IMG/VR virus record: IMGVR_UViG_3300000116_000016
Coordinates: 1-27,757 of that record
Reading direction: 5' to 3' (one strand)
Length of the DNA: 27,757 nucleotides
Source: a virus
Position numbers and translations under genes: made by a program. Below the pieces are notes generated by a model. That model made no database searches. It saw only the letters and a program-made list of their open reading frames with translations, and was not told the DNA's origin. This document shows, in pieces, positions 15,962 through 22,822 of the stretch (position 1 is its first letter; each line of letters starts with the position of its first letter).

Positions 15962-16210
15962 TTATTCATCTCCGATAGGAGTATATACCCATACCCCATT
16001 TTTTACTATTTCATATTCAGGCATTTGATACATCAGATTTACTATAACATTAGTCATAGAATTAACATGCCGATGTAAACGACCTTTACTATTTTTATAG
16101 TTATTAATGAATGTCATTATCTCCTGAATATTCATTTCTTCTTCTGCTCTGTCGTTTCCAATTTCGTGTAATGCTTTATACCTGTAATAATTTTTATTGT
16201 TTCTTGCCAT
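15962..16210 (-). CDS. Unknown 82-aa protein
   Basis: Small basic, tyrosine-rich protein between the two clamp-loader genes. The N-terminus (ARNNKNYYRYKALHE) is basic; the middle is helical (IQEIMTFINNY) and the end (EYEIVKNGVWVYTPIG) resembles the beta-wing of a small winged helix. Start ATG 16210 forms a TAATG junction with the upstream stop. Function not known. Confidence 0.55.
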   Translation of the reverse strand: MARNNKNYYRYKALHEIGNDRAEEEMNIQEIMTFINNYKNSKGRLHRHVNSMTNVIVNLMYQMPEYEIVKNGVWVYTPIGDE

Positions 16211-17070
16211 TATAACCACTTATCCAATGTTGTTGTAACAACCGTTGGTTGCTTTGTTTTTATTTTCTTTTTTTCTCCTAATTTTAGGAGTCTGCATTGT
16301 CTATTATCTAATCTAGACTTAGCATATTTTCTAAATTCATCATCTTCTAATAAATGTTTTAGTAGATGCTGTTGCTCTCTCTTTAATTTTAATCTTCTAC
16401 ATATATCCCGCATTTCACTTTGCGGTCTTCTCTTAGGCATAACCAATTTACCATGAGTTTTTCCTTCATGTGAATATGCCAATAACTCATAGAAATAATC
16501 TGATGACCATTTCCTTTTTACTTCTGAATCAATATACATTAATTTGTTAGGATGTACATTTTGTGCTAACCAACTTAATAGTTGAGTATCAGATGGTTTG
16601 TTTATTTTAAGAATCTCTAATACATCTTCTCTATCAGGATTCTTCAAATAGTCCATCATAATCTTAAAAATATCTAAATCATATTCTTTTGGTGGATTAC
16701 TTCTAGGTGATATTTTCTTTATGTTCAATATATCTTCTGAATCAGATGTAGCCCTAGTCAACTTCACTAACTTAAGTATGGGTTTGGGAACATCTTTTTG
16801 GTTAGATGATGTTAATATAACAGTCCCTCTATACTCTAGGATAGATTTGATTATCAAATCCGTCTTAGGTTTAATGTTAACTTCTCTAATAATTAGACCC
16901 CTATTTCTAGGAAGAGAATAATTATCTTCTATATCATATTCATCTGCATATCGTATAATAGGATTATCAGAACTAGATAAAAGTTCTAACGCCTTATCTA
17001 TACAATTCCTATTTGATTTACCTACTATTATTATTGGTCTTTGCTTGTTTTTCATTTTTATTAAACTCAT
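16210..17070 (-). CDS. Putative large/delta-like clamp-loader subunit with PIP-box-like end
   Basis: A 286-residue protein. The N-terminus RPIIIVGKSNRNC looks like a degenerate P-loop; a following beta-strand (RGLIIREV, Walker-B position), an ILTSSNQKDVPKPIL segment (sensor-1 position) and a helical collar-like second half recall inactive AAA+ clamp-loader subunits. The extreme C-terminus, TTTLDKWL, resembles a PCNA-interacting peptide (Q-x2-h-x2-a-a with T for Q), which archaeal RfcL also carries at its end. It lies one gene upstream of rfcS. ATG 17070 has AGGA upstream and overlaps the previous gene by 53 bases. The role is inferred from the pattern and context; no family match could be tested. 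Confidence 0.5.
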   Translation of the reverse strand: MSLIKMKNKQRPIIIVGKSNRNCIDKALELLSSSDNPIIRYADEYDIEDNYSLPRNRGLIIREVNIKPKTDLIIKSILEYRGTVILTSSNQKDVPKPILKLVKLTRATSDSEDILNIKKISPRSNPPKEYDLDIFKIMMDYLKNPDREDVLEILKINKPSDTQLLSWLAQNVHPNKLMYIDSEVKRKWSSDYFYELLAYSHEGKTHGKLVMPKRRPQSEMRDICRRLKLKREQQHLLKHLLEDDEFRKYAKSRLDNRQCRLLKLGEKKKIKTKQPTVVTTTLDKWL

Positions 17071-17365
17071 TTTTAATCCTCACATCTAATGCTTCATCAT
17101 AGTCTGCACCACAACTATGACACTTAACTTGAATAATAAACCACTTTAGTTTACCTTCTTCTAATACTCCGGCATTATAACCAAAGTCATTGCTACCACA
17201 CTCTCTACAACCTTCTTTCATTTTCATTAACATAGAAGATTCTAGTATTTGCTCATCCGTTGCACGTTCTTTAGGTTCATTCAAAAAGTTTACAGCAATT
17301 TTACAAGTGCTACATAACTGATTTTCTTCAACTTCAAAAACATTACAACGGTGGCATCTCATCAT
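17018..17365 (-). CDS. Double zinc-ribbon protein, 115 aa
   Basis: Contains two separate cysteine sets: CHRC (4-7) with CSTC (18-21), and CREC (53-56) with CHSC (82-85). The second resembles TFIIS/RPB9-type ribbons (a beta-rich segment between the pairs). The C-terminus is basic and asparagine/lysine-rich. The start overlaps the stop of the LAGLIDADG-like gene (ATGA). It probably binds nucleic acid or the transcription machinery; the target is unknown. Confidence 0.7.
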   Translation of the reverse strand: MMRCHRCNVFEVEENQLCSTCKIAVNFLNEPKERATDEQILESSMLMKMKEGCRECGSNDFGYNAGVLEEGKLKWFIIQVKCHSCGADYDEALDVRIKNEFNKNEKQAKTNNNSR

Positions 17366-17760
17366 ATTACCCCTTTTAATGCTAAGATTTCATCTAGACC
17401 TTTTTCAGTGTGTTGTCGATTTGAATCAACTATTATTACTGCCTGTTTGAAAGTTTCCCATTCTCCTTTAGCAGTAGGTAAATTGTCGGGAACAATATTA
17501 CATAAGTTCCATAGATTTTTTTTACCTGTTATAGTTAATATTGGTCTAGGTCTTGTCTTGTGTTCTTCTTCTTTATACTTAGCAACTATCTCATGCTGTA
17601 AAAGAGTGCGCTGAATACCCAATAGGAACTCATTCTTACCCCTAAAACTAACCTTTAGCCTAACTCTATACCCAATGTATGTTTCTTTATCTCTAGACAC
17701 ATTAATTTCACATTTAGGATGTGATAATAATATACCTTCAAGTTGGCTTCGGTTAAACAT
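17362..17760 (-). CDS. Degenerate LAGLIDADG-fold protein, catalytic residue lost
   Basis: A 132-residue protein whose layout matches one LAGLIDADG homing-endonuclease domain: an N-terminal motif helix at residues 7-15 (LEGILLSHP), a beta-hairpin (YIGYRVRLKVSF), NEFLLGIQRTLL, a second sheet (RPRPILTITG), a helix ending in DNLP, and a final segment with H-x3-GL. The acidic residue that coordinates metal at position eight of LAGLIDADG is His here, and the last Gly is Pro, so DNA cleavage is unlikely. Such inactivated domains can act as DNA-binding regulators (WhiA is a known example). Starts at ATG 17760, three bases after the histone-like gene. Assignment rests on pattern, not a search. Confidence 0.6.
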   Translation of the reverse strand: MFNRSQLEGILLSHPKCEINVSRDKETYIGYRVRLKVSFRGKNEFLLGIQRTLLQHEIVAKYKEEEHKTRPRPILTITGKKNLWNLCNIVPDNLPTAKGEWETFKQAVIIVDSNRQHTEKGLDEILALKGVI

Positions 17761-17764
17761 GATA

Positions 17765-18238
17765 TCACTCCCAATAATTCTCTTTTATTTCCGATGCAAT
17801 TTCATCTTGTTCTCGCACGATATGTTGTGTGCCGTGTATTGGGACTTCCAACCAGTACCAATGTCTAGGTGCTAGTCGCTTATCACCGTTTCTAATTACA
17901 TTGTTTTGAGCCTCAAGTGCTAAGTTAGCAATAAGGGTTTCAATATGGTCACGTACAAAATAAACTAAATCCCTAGATATTGACATATCAACTTCATCTT
18001 TTATAATTTTCATTATATCAATAGTCTTCGCTTTATGTCTTTTTTGTTTCTTAACCTTTGCTTTAATTACTAATTCCTTATTGGGTGTAATTAGTTTCTT
18101 TGATTCAGAATCTATATACGGGCAGGTATCAATATCAACTTCAATAGTTCTCTTTGGATTACCAACTGGCTGTAATACTGCTATATTTTGATAAACCCTA
18201 ATACATCTATATGGGTAGTCATCAATTATAGTCATCAT
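17765..18238 (-). CDS. Histone-fold protein with N-terminal beta domain
   Basis: A 157-residue protein. Residues ~69-132 read as a complete histone fold: a short helix (TIDIMKIIKDE), a loop with SISRD, a long helix (LVYFVRDHIETLIANLALEA), then the paired-loop motif KRLAPRHW, matching the (K/R)-(T)-R-(I)-x-PRH of H2A and the RKTVxxxD/H of archaeal histones, and a last short helix. The first ~65 residues are beta-rich (YRCIRVYQNIAVLQPVG) and joined by a basic linker (KAKVKKQKRHKAK). Archaeal histones are usually ~67 residues without such an extension. ATG 18238 (GGTG upstream) is preferred over TTG 18253, which overlaps the ligase stop. It may package viral DNA or act as a regulator; function inferred. 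Confidence 0.65.
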   Translation of the reverse strand: MMTIIDDYPYRCIRVYQNIAVLQPVGNPKRTIEVDIDTCPYIDSESKKLITPNKELVIKAKVKKQKRHKAKTIDIMKIIKDEVDMSISRDLVYFVRDHIETLIANLALEAQNNVIRNGDKRLAPRHWYWLEVPIHGTQHIVREQDEIASEIKENYWE

Positions 18239-18249
18239 ATCTACACCAA

Positions 18250-19899
18250 TCAAAGTATCATCCTCTGTGCATTTTGAAGTGTATCTATATCTTTAGCAAA
18301 CTTATCATCCCTTATCCTAACTACTCTAGGAAATCTAAGACCATAGTTACCATCAGCATCTTGTGTTACCAAATCAGCAGTTACTTCTAGTACTATTCTC
18401 GGTAAGAAAGTAAATACTCCTTTTTCATATGAAGATACATTCTTCTTCAAGTCTGTTGTTAAGTTTAACAAATCCAATCTAGAAAGTCCTGTACCAACAG
18501 AACCAATAGAAACATATTCTTTACCTTTCATACCTGTCATATTTACCAATATTTTATCACCACCATGAGGTATGCTTTCAGGCATATTTTTTCTAGGGGC
18601 TTTATGATAAGCAATATTCCTTAAAGATATACCAAAAGAACCAAATACATCTGACCTATCTCCTGTACCATAGGTCGCACTTGTTATTACAACATCTAAA
18701 CTTATTCTAGCAGGTTTATATTTTAACCAAGCATTACTTCTTTTACCTGCTTGATATACCATATCCAAATCCTTTATCATTATACCTTCAAAACCTAAAC
18801 TAATTGCAGTATTATATGCACCCTCTATTGTTTGATTATCAAAACCTTTCGCTATCAAATCCTTTGGTAATAACCACGACAATCTTTCTAATCTATCTTT
18901 AAAATTTAAATCCAAGAAACTTACATTTTTCCAATATAGTATATCAAACGCTACCATTTTAACAGGGCATTCTCTTACTGCTTCTTCTTTATCTAATTTA
19001 TGAACTCTCTTACCCATCTTCTTGTGGGGTGCAGGTGTACCATCTATATTGATTGGATATATTTCGGTGTCAATTATGAAATCATCCACTTCTAGTTCTA
19101 ACATTTGGTCTTCAACATCAGGAAATTGCTCAGTTACAATTTTACCTTTGCGATTAAAGATTATTACAGATAAATCTTGACTCTTATGTATCTGATATCT
19201 ATTTCCATCATACTTAGCATCTACATAATAATTATCAGGTCTTTCTTTACCTTTACGTGCCTTCGCTAACATAGGTTGTACGAATTGCCCGTGAGATAAT
19301 CTGCACTCAGGAGTTTGACCTAACTCTAGACTAGAACAAATTTCACTTGCTGAATTATATTGAGCATATTTGTATATAGTAGTATCATTACTTCTATAAT
19401 GCAAAGCCAATGCTTTCAAAGGTATCTTATTGTTCACACCATTTCTAGGTTTTCTTAGCCAATACCTTACAAACCATTTTAATTCTAAAGCAGACATTTG
19501 TCTAAGTGCAGAAGCAAATGTTTCATATGAAGAATTACTAATAGAAGAACAATCTAAAAGTAATAAAGAATAAAACTCTCCAAATGTAATATCAGAATGA
19601 TTATTCTCACCTTCATACATTTGATATAGACCTTCTCCTAAATCTCCCCACATTTTAGCAGCAGATTTAACTTCATCATCGAACAAACCTAATGCAGAAG
19701 CAATCCAAGATACTGCTTTAATATTACCAATGTTGTTGGTAGGATACGATAATGAAAACACTTGCATCACCAATGGTTTAGACTTAAATGCACTTAGATT
19801 ATCAGAGATAGTTTTTGCCTTTTCATTAGGTGTTTGGAACTCAAGTATCTCACAAACATTAGCAAAGTTACTCAAACTACCTGTTTGAATAGTGTACAT
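18250..19899 (-). CDS. lig: ATP-dependent DNA ligase
   Basis: A 549-residue ligase of the archaeal/eukaryotic type that seals Okazaki fragments and nicks. It has the N-terminal DNA-binding domain (~1-200), the nucleotidyltransferase core with motif I DAKYDGNR (adenylated K229), motif III around FIIDTEIY, IIIa MVAFDILYW, IV EGIMIKD and V WLKYKP, and an OB domain with motif VI near RFPRVVRIRDDK. Length fits archaeal LigB (about 550-600). ATG 19899 follows a GGAGG site and forms a TAATG junction with the 26-aa gene. Flanked by two histone-fold genes. Confidence 0.95.
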   Translation of the reverse strand: MYTIQTGSLSNFANVCEILEFQTPNEKAKTISDNLSAFKSKPLVMQVFSLSYPTNNIGNIKAVSWIASALGLFDDEVKSAAKMWGDLGEGLYQMYEGENNHSDITFGEFYSLLLLDCSSISNSSYETFASALRQMSALELKWFVRYWLRKPRNGVNNKIPLKALALHYRSNDTTIYKYAQYNSASEICSSLELGQTPECRLSHGQFVQPMLAKARKGKERPDNYYVDAKYDGNRYQIHKSQDLSVIIFNRKGKIVTEQFPDVEDQMLELEVDDFIIDTEIYPINIDGTPAPHKKMGKRVHKLDKEEAVRECPVKMVAFDILYWKNVSFLDLNFKDRLERLSWLLPKDLIAKGFDNQTIEGAYNTAISLGFEGIMIKDLDMVYQAGKRSNAWLKYKPARISLDVVITSATYGTGDRSDVFGSFGISLRNIAYHKAPRKNMPESIPHGGDKILVNMTGMKGKEYVSIGSVGTGLSRLDLLNLTTDLKKNVSSYEKGVFTFLPRIVLEVTADLVTQDADGNYGLRFPRVVRIRDDKFAKDIDTLQNAQRMIL

Positions 19900-19979
19900 T
19901 ATTCTTCCTCCTTATCATGTATTGGGCATTTAATATTTGCATATAATGTTGAATCCACTAAACACGGACACCATTTCAT
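19899..19979 (-). CDS. 26-aa cysteine/histidine mini-protein
   Basis: Small frame with CPC (4-6) and CPIH (18-21), a possible single zinc site (CxC...CxxH), ending in an acidic KEEE tail. GGAGG lies before ATG 19979, and TAATG junctions join it to the genes on both sides, including the ligase. The coupling and ribosome binding site make translation plausible; function unknown. Confidence 0.5.
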   Translation of the reverse strand: MKWCPCLVDSTLYANIKCPIHDKEEE

Positions 19980-20080
19980 TATTCTTCCTCCATTCTTGCT
20001 AATCTTTCTACATCATGTTTCTTATTTCTATTCATAAGTTCCATGAGTATTTTCATATTCTCTCTTCTTTCTTTATCCAT
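19979..20080 (-). CDS. 33-aa charged helical peptide
   Basis: A charged, likely fully helical peptide with many Lys, Arg, Glu and Met residues (MDKERRENMKILMELMNR). GAGGAGGA precedes ATG 20080, two bases after the histone-fold gene stop; the stop forms a TAATG junction with the next mini-gene. No motif. Translation plausible from the junctions. Confidence 0.5.
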   Translation of the reverse strand: MDKERRENMKILMELMNRNKKHDVERLARMEEE

Positions 20081-20082
20081 AA

Positions 20083-20316
20083 CTATTCCTCCTCTGTTTT
20101 AGATAAAAGCAAATTCAACATTGCCTTTTCTACATGAATAGTAGTAACTTTTCTATCGCCACTTTCAGTATATATGTTATCAATTTCTAAATTTAGTTCA
20201 TTTAAACTAAATCTCATATACTTATCCATAATAGGATAGATATCTGCACTGATGTATGTTCCTGTTCTAAGTCTCTTCTTCAATTCTTTCTTTAGTTTTC
20301 TTATTGATATTATCAT
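20083..20316 (-). CDS. Histone-fold protein, 77 aa
   Basis: Close to the size of archaeal histones. After a basic helix (IRKLKKELKKRL) comes TYISADIYPIMDKYM, where SAD takes the position of the histone SEDA loop. A long central helix follows (FSLNELNLEIDNIYTES), then GDRKVTTIHVEKAMLNLL, which mirrors the RKTVxxxD/H-(V/I)-x-x-A signature of loop 2 and helix 3. The acidic tail EEE is unusual. ATG 20316 has GGAG eight bases upstream and overlaps the PC4-like gene by 50 bases. It could dimerise with itself, the larger histone-fold protein or host histones; which is unknown. Confidence 0.72.
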   Translation of the reverse strand: MIISIRKLKKELKKRLRTGTYISADIYPIMDKYMRFSLNELNLEIDNIYTESGDRKVTTIHVEKAMLNLLLSKTEEE

Positions 20317-20509
20317 TTAATGCTCTCCTTAATGCCTTATTTAGAGACTCGGCTTCGTCTATATTCATTCTAACACCTTTTTTGGTAGGTTTACCATTAT
20401 CATACCATCGAATATCCAACACATCAATATTCCAATAATTACCTGTTACCACAAGTAATTCTGACGTAGCATTTCTAGGTATTCTTACTACGATTCTTTC
20501 ATTCTTCAT
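20267..20509 (-). CDS. PC4/SUB1-like ssDNA-binding coactivator
   Basis: An 80-residue protein. Residues ~29-63 contain LDIRWYDNGKPTKKGVRM followed by a helix (IDEAESLNKALRRAL), closely matching the PC4 signature (DIR-x-(F/Y)-x-x-DG-x-x-PT-x-KG-(I/V)-x-L then a helix). PC4 domains dimerise and bind single-stranded DNA or melted promoters, acting in transcription and repair. The preceding beta-strands (RIVVRIPRN, SELLVVTG) are plausible strands of the fold. GGAGG lies eight bases before ATG 20509. The C-terminal charged tail overlaps the histone-fold gene. Good match for a family this short. Confidence 0.72.
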   Translation of the reverse strand: MKNERIVVRIPRNATSELLVVTGNYWNIDVLDIRWYDNGKPTKKGVRMNIDEAESLNKALRRALNDNINKKTKERIEEET

Positions 20510-20900
20510 ATGCTAATCCTCCCTTAAATGTCTTTAATTCTTTATAGGTTTTAAAATATCTAGGGGATTCTAGTTTATCCACTCTATGCACCATCCACAT
20601 TGCACCACCAAGACTACTAATCCTGACAACTTCATACACACCGCCCTGATATTGAATCATCTCTTCTGTTTCTATTTCAGGACTTAAACCATATTGTTTG
20701 TTTAATAGAGTTGACATACTACTCATATTTTCTGCTACAAACTTTACTATGTGCGCTCTTTGAATAGGGACTTTGGCATCTACTGTTAATTGTAGTTTAC
20801 CTGTCATGTCACAAACTTTACACTTATTCCCTTCACAAATAGGGCAAGGTATTTCTGCGGGTAATGGGGCAGGGAAAGTTACGGTTACTGTCGGCTGCAT
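20499..20900 (-). CDS. Unknown zinc-motif protein, 133 aa
   Basis: An N-terminal CPICEGNKCKVC motif (from about residue 19), reminiscent of DnaJ-type cysteine repeats, is followed by a beta-rich and helical body of about 95 residues (YQGGVYEVVRISSLGG). Only one zinc site is evident. ATG 20900 overlaps the end of the lipoprotein gene. No function can be assigned. Confidence 0.6.
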   Translation of the reverse strand: MQPTVTVTFPAPLPAEIPCPICEGNKCKVCDMTGKLQLTVDAKVPIQRAHIVKFVAENMSSMSTLLNKQYGLSPEIETEEMIQYQGGVYEVVRISSLGGAMWMVHRVDKLESPRYFKTYKELKTFKGGLAYEE

Positions 20901-21370
20901 TCTCTACCATTCCATACTCTATATTTAACTTCATATTCAACGGTTACGTCAAAAGGAAATACAGGGAATACTAAGGTAGCATTACCAAATTGAGGTGCAT
21001 AACCATTAGACCATAAATGAGTCCCTTGTTGTACATAACCTTCTGCATTAAAAGTAAAATTATTAAATATTACAGTATTATTTATGATATCAAAACTCAG
21101 ATGAGTCAAGTTGTAATAGAAATAATCTAATTCAATTAGACCGTGAGTTGTGTTAAAATCTAACACCACTGTTTCTTGTGTTGAGTTATTCAAATCATTG
21201 ATTAAATATGTGAATGAACCATTCATCATAGACCACTCCTTTACACATTCTTCTTCCTCTGCAAATACTTCTTCGGGGGATGGTATAGTACACCCTGCTA
21301 ACATAAATGTCATTAGAAATACTAATCCAAATTCTCTTAATGTAGTTTGTCTTGAATTAAGAATATCCAT
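20885..21370 (-). CDS. Secreted lipoprotein with many N-glycosylation sequons
   Basis: A 161-residue protein with an N-terminal signal: basic start, hydrophobic core GLVFLMTFMLAG and a lipobox LAGC at Cys27, so it is probably exported and lipid-anchored. The mature part carries eight N-x-S/T sequons (NGS, NNS, NST, NTT, NLT, NNT, NFT, NAT), an exceptional density suggesting a heavily glycosylated extracellular domain. The rest is beta-rich and ends with a cysteine (ECSRQ). ATG 21370 forms a TGATG junction with the JAMM gene and has GAGG upstream. It may change the infected cell's surface (for example exclude other viruses); this is inference. Confidence 0.65.
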   Translation of the reverse strand: MDILNSRQTTLREFGLVFLMTFMLAGCTIPSPEEVFAEEEECVKEWSMMNGSFTYLINDLNNSTQETVVLDFNTTHGLIELDYFYYNLTHLSFDIINNTVIFNNFTFNAEGYVQQGTHLWSNGYAPQFGNATLVFPVFPFDVTVEYEVKYRVWNGRECSRQ

Positions 21371-21927
21371 CACTCCTCACCTTCCGTTACAGAATACCTA
21401 CCACTATTGGTCTTAATAAATGATACGTGCTTACCTATTTCAGTTTTACAATCATAAGCCCACACTTCACCTTGACCTAAAACAATTGCACTATCTAAAT
21501 TACCTTTCCAAGTATCAACAGTATTCCAATCAGTTCCACTGAAATATGCTGACATATTAGGATGAGTATGAATCCAACATTTAATAGGTAATTTCATTGG
21601 TTCTTCACTACCATATAACTCATCATCTTGATTTGCAAAAGATACAAACCCCGGTGTCCCAACACTCATGAATAGATTATTATTAGCATCTACTAACACT
21701 TGAACTTCTCTAGGAATATCAAAATGCTCAATAGATTGTTTGTATATTTGACTCAGGAATGCTTCTGTACCAAAATCAGGATACACCCATTCCATACTAT
21801 CAGAACATACTTCCCATAATTCTCTAATAGGTTTTTTCCATTCGTTATCTTTAACCACTTTTTCCATTATATTCGCATATAATCTATCATTCTCATCATA
21901 TTCTTCTTCACTATTCTTTATCTTCAT
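21370..21927 (-). CDS. JAMM/MPN+ metalloprotease
   Basis: A 185-residue protein with the full JAMM zinc signature: H120-x-H122-P followed by S130 and D133 (IHTHPNMSAYFSGTDWN), and an upstream strand with E74 (REVQVLV) as candidate general base. JAMM enzymes cleave isopeptide bonds to ubiquitin-like modifiers; in archaea they remove SAMP proteins. Some phage tail proteins also carry the domain, but with an NlpC partner that is absent here. Starts as an ATGA junction. An E1-like adenylyltransferase lies four genes upstream in the same array. Confidence 0.85.
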   Translation of the reverse strand: MKIKNSEEEYDENDRLYANIMEKVVKDNEWKKPIRELWEVCSDSMEWVYPDFGTEAFLSQIYKQSIEHFDIPREVQVLVDANNNLFMSVGTPGFVSFANQDDELYGSEEPMKLPIKCWIHTHPNMSAYFSGTDWNTVDTWKGNLDSAIVLGQGEVWAYDCKTEIGKHVSFIKTNSGRYSVTEGEE

Positions 21928-22295
21928 TCTATTACCCCTGTTTGTATTAATACTCCAACAATTACTGCTGTAATTAGAACTAATCTAAACACCATTTTAT
22001 TGTTAGTTTTCTTAACTTCTGCTATTTTCTCATCGAGAACATCTTTTACCTTTTCTAGATGTTCTTCCATTTCTTCTTCTTTAACCAAGTCCTCATGCAT
22101 CTCTTCTATATCTAAATCAACATGACGCTCTCTTATTGCTTTGGATGAAATTTTACTTTTAATTTGTGCAGAAGTCCTAGTACCATCAAATCGTAATACT
22201 GTTTCTTCAACATCCAAACCTTCATCCAAACAAACACAAAGTAACTTTACTTCATGCTCATCCCATTTTCCTTTCTTAACTTTATTTTTTTTCAT
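21924..22295 (-). CDS. Myb/SANT-like DNA-binding protein with coiled coil and C-terminal membrane anchor
   Basis: A 123-residue protein with three parts. A basic N-terminus (KKNKVKKGKWDEHE) leads into a helix-turn-helix region with WDEHEVKLL at one end and RTSAQIKSKI as the likely recognition helix, as in Myb/SANT domains. A charged coiled-coil-like stretch (~65-95) follows. A C-terminal hydrophobic segment (~102-121, from MVFRLVLITAVIVG) is long enough to span a membrane. Chosen start ATG 22295 has AGGTGA five bases upstream; the GTG at 22304 is inside that site. The combination suggests DNA held at the membrane. Families assigned by pattern only. Confidence 0.55.
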   Translation of the reverse strand: MKKNKVKKGKWDEHEVKLLCVCLDEGLDVEETVLRFDGTRTSAQIKSKISSKAIRERHVDLDIEEMHEDLVKEEEMEEHLEKVKDVLDEKIAEVKKTNNKMVFRLVLITAVIVGVLIQTGVIE

Positions 22296-22650
22296 TTTTC
22301 TCACCTTTTAATTCTTTGATTACAATTTCATTAGTAAGCCTATCATCCTTAAAAAAAGGAATAGGGCTATTTTTAATAGTTATTGTAAATGTTTGACCAT
22401 TCATCATATGTACTAACACACTCTTACCTGTATTAGATACAGCAAATATCTTGTCTCTTAGGAAACTAGTCATACCAAACTCTGTTGGATATTCATTAGT
22501 CCAATTTGACACAACATTAACTACATCAATTTCTGATGCTTTACTATCGCTAGAGGGCTTCCAATCCTCTAATCCTATATCAGACCCCTCCTTGTTGGGA
22601 TGCTCTAATACTCTCTTTAATAATAGACTCATGATATACTTGATGTCCAC
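22282..22650 (-). CDS. Unknown 122-aa protein
   Basis: Helical N-terminus followed by a beta-rich half (KSVLVHMMNGQTFTITIKN). The start is GTG 22650, eight bases after AGGAGG; the in-frame ATG at 22632 lacks a site. The 5' end overlaps the zinc-finger gene by 71 bases, so the AGGAGG is also coding there (AGGFLSG). No family recognised and no di-glycine end, so it is not an evident ubiquitin-like modifier. Confidence 0.55.
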   Translation of the reverse strand: MDIKYIMSLLLKRVLEHPNKEGSDIGLEDWKPSSDSKASEIDVVNVVSNWTNEYPTEFGMTSFLRDKIFAVSNTGKSVLVHMMNGQTFTITIKNSPIPFFKDDRLTNEIVIKELKGEKNEKK

Positions 22651-22822
22651 TTAGAAAACCTCCTGCGTGTCTTTTTGTTCCTATAAACTCTTCACCACAA
22701 ACATGACAACAAACTCTAACTATTTCAGACCTAAGATAAATCCCATCCTTAGAAATAATACTTATTATTTCACCTATCTCCTCATCTGATAATTCTAAAT
22801 CGTCATCAACTTTATCGGTCAT
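22580..22822 (-). CDS. C2H2-type zinc-finger protein, 80 aa
   Basis: Acidic N-terminus (~1-30) and a central finger: CHVC followed by H52, GGFLSGH and H63 (VCGEEFIGTKRH...HQVYHES), consistent with a C2H2-like zinc finger. It ends SQQGGV. The ATG 22822 overlaps the E1-like gene stop (ATGA). Likely a DNA- or protein-binding regulator; target unknown. Confidence 0.6.
   Translation of the reverse strand: MTDKVDDDLELSDEEIGEIISIISKDGIYLRSEIVRVCCHVCGEEFIGTKRHAGGFLSGHQVYHESIIKESIRASQQGGV

Noticed and set aside
22580-22822. C-terminal QQGGV as a ubiquitin-like tail for the E1-like enzyme
   Set aside because: The protein is a zinc finger, not a beta-grasp fold, and the glycines are not terminal.
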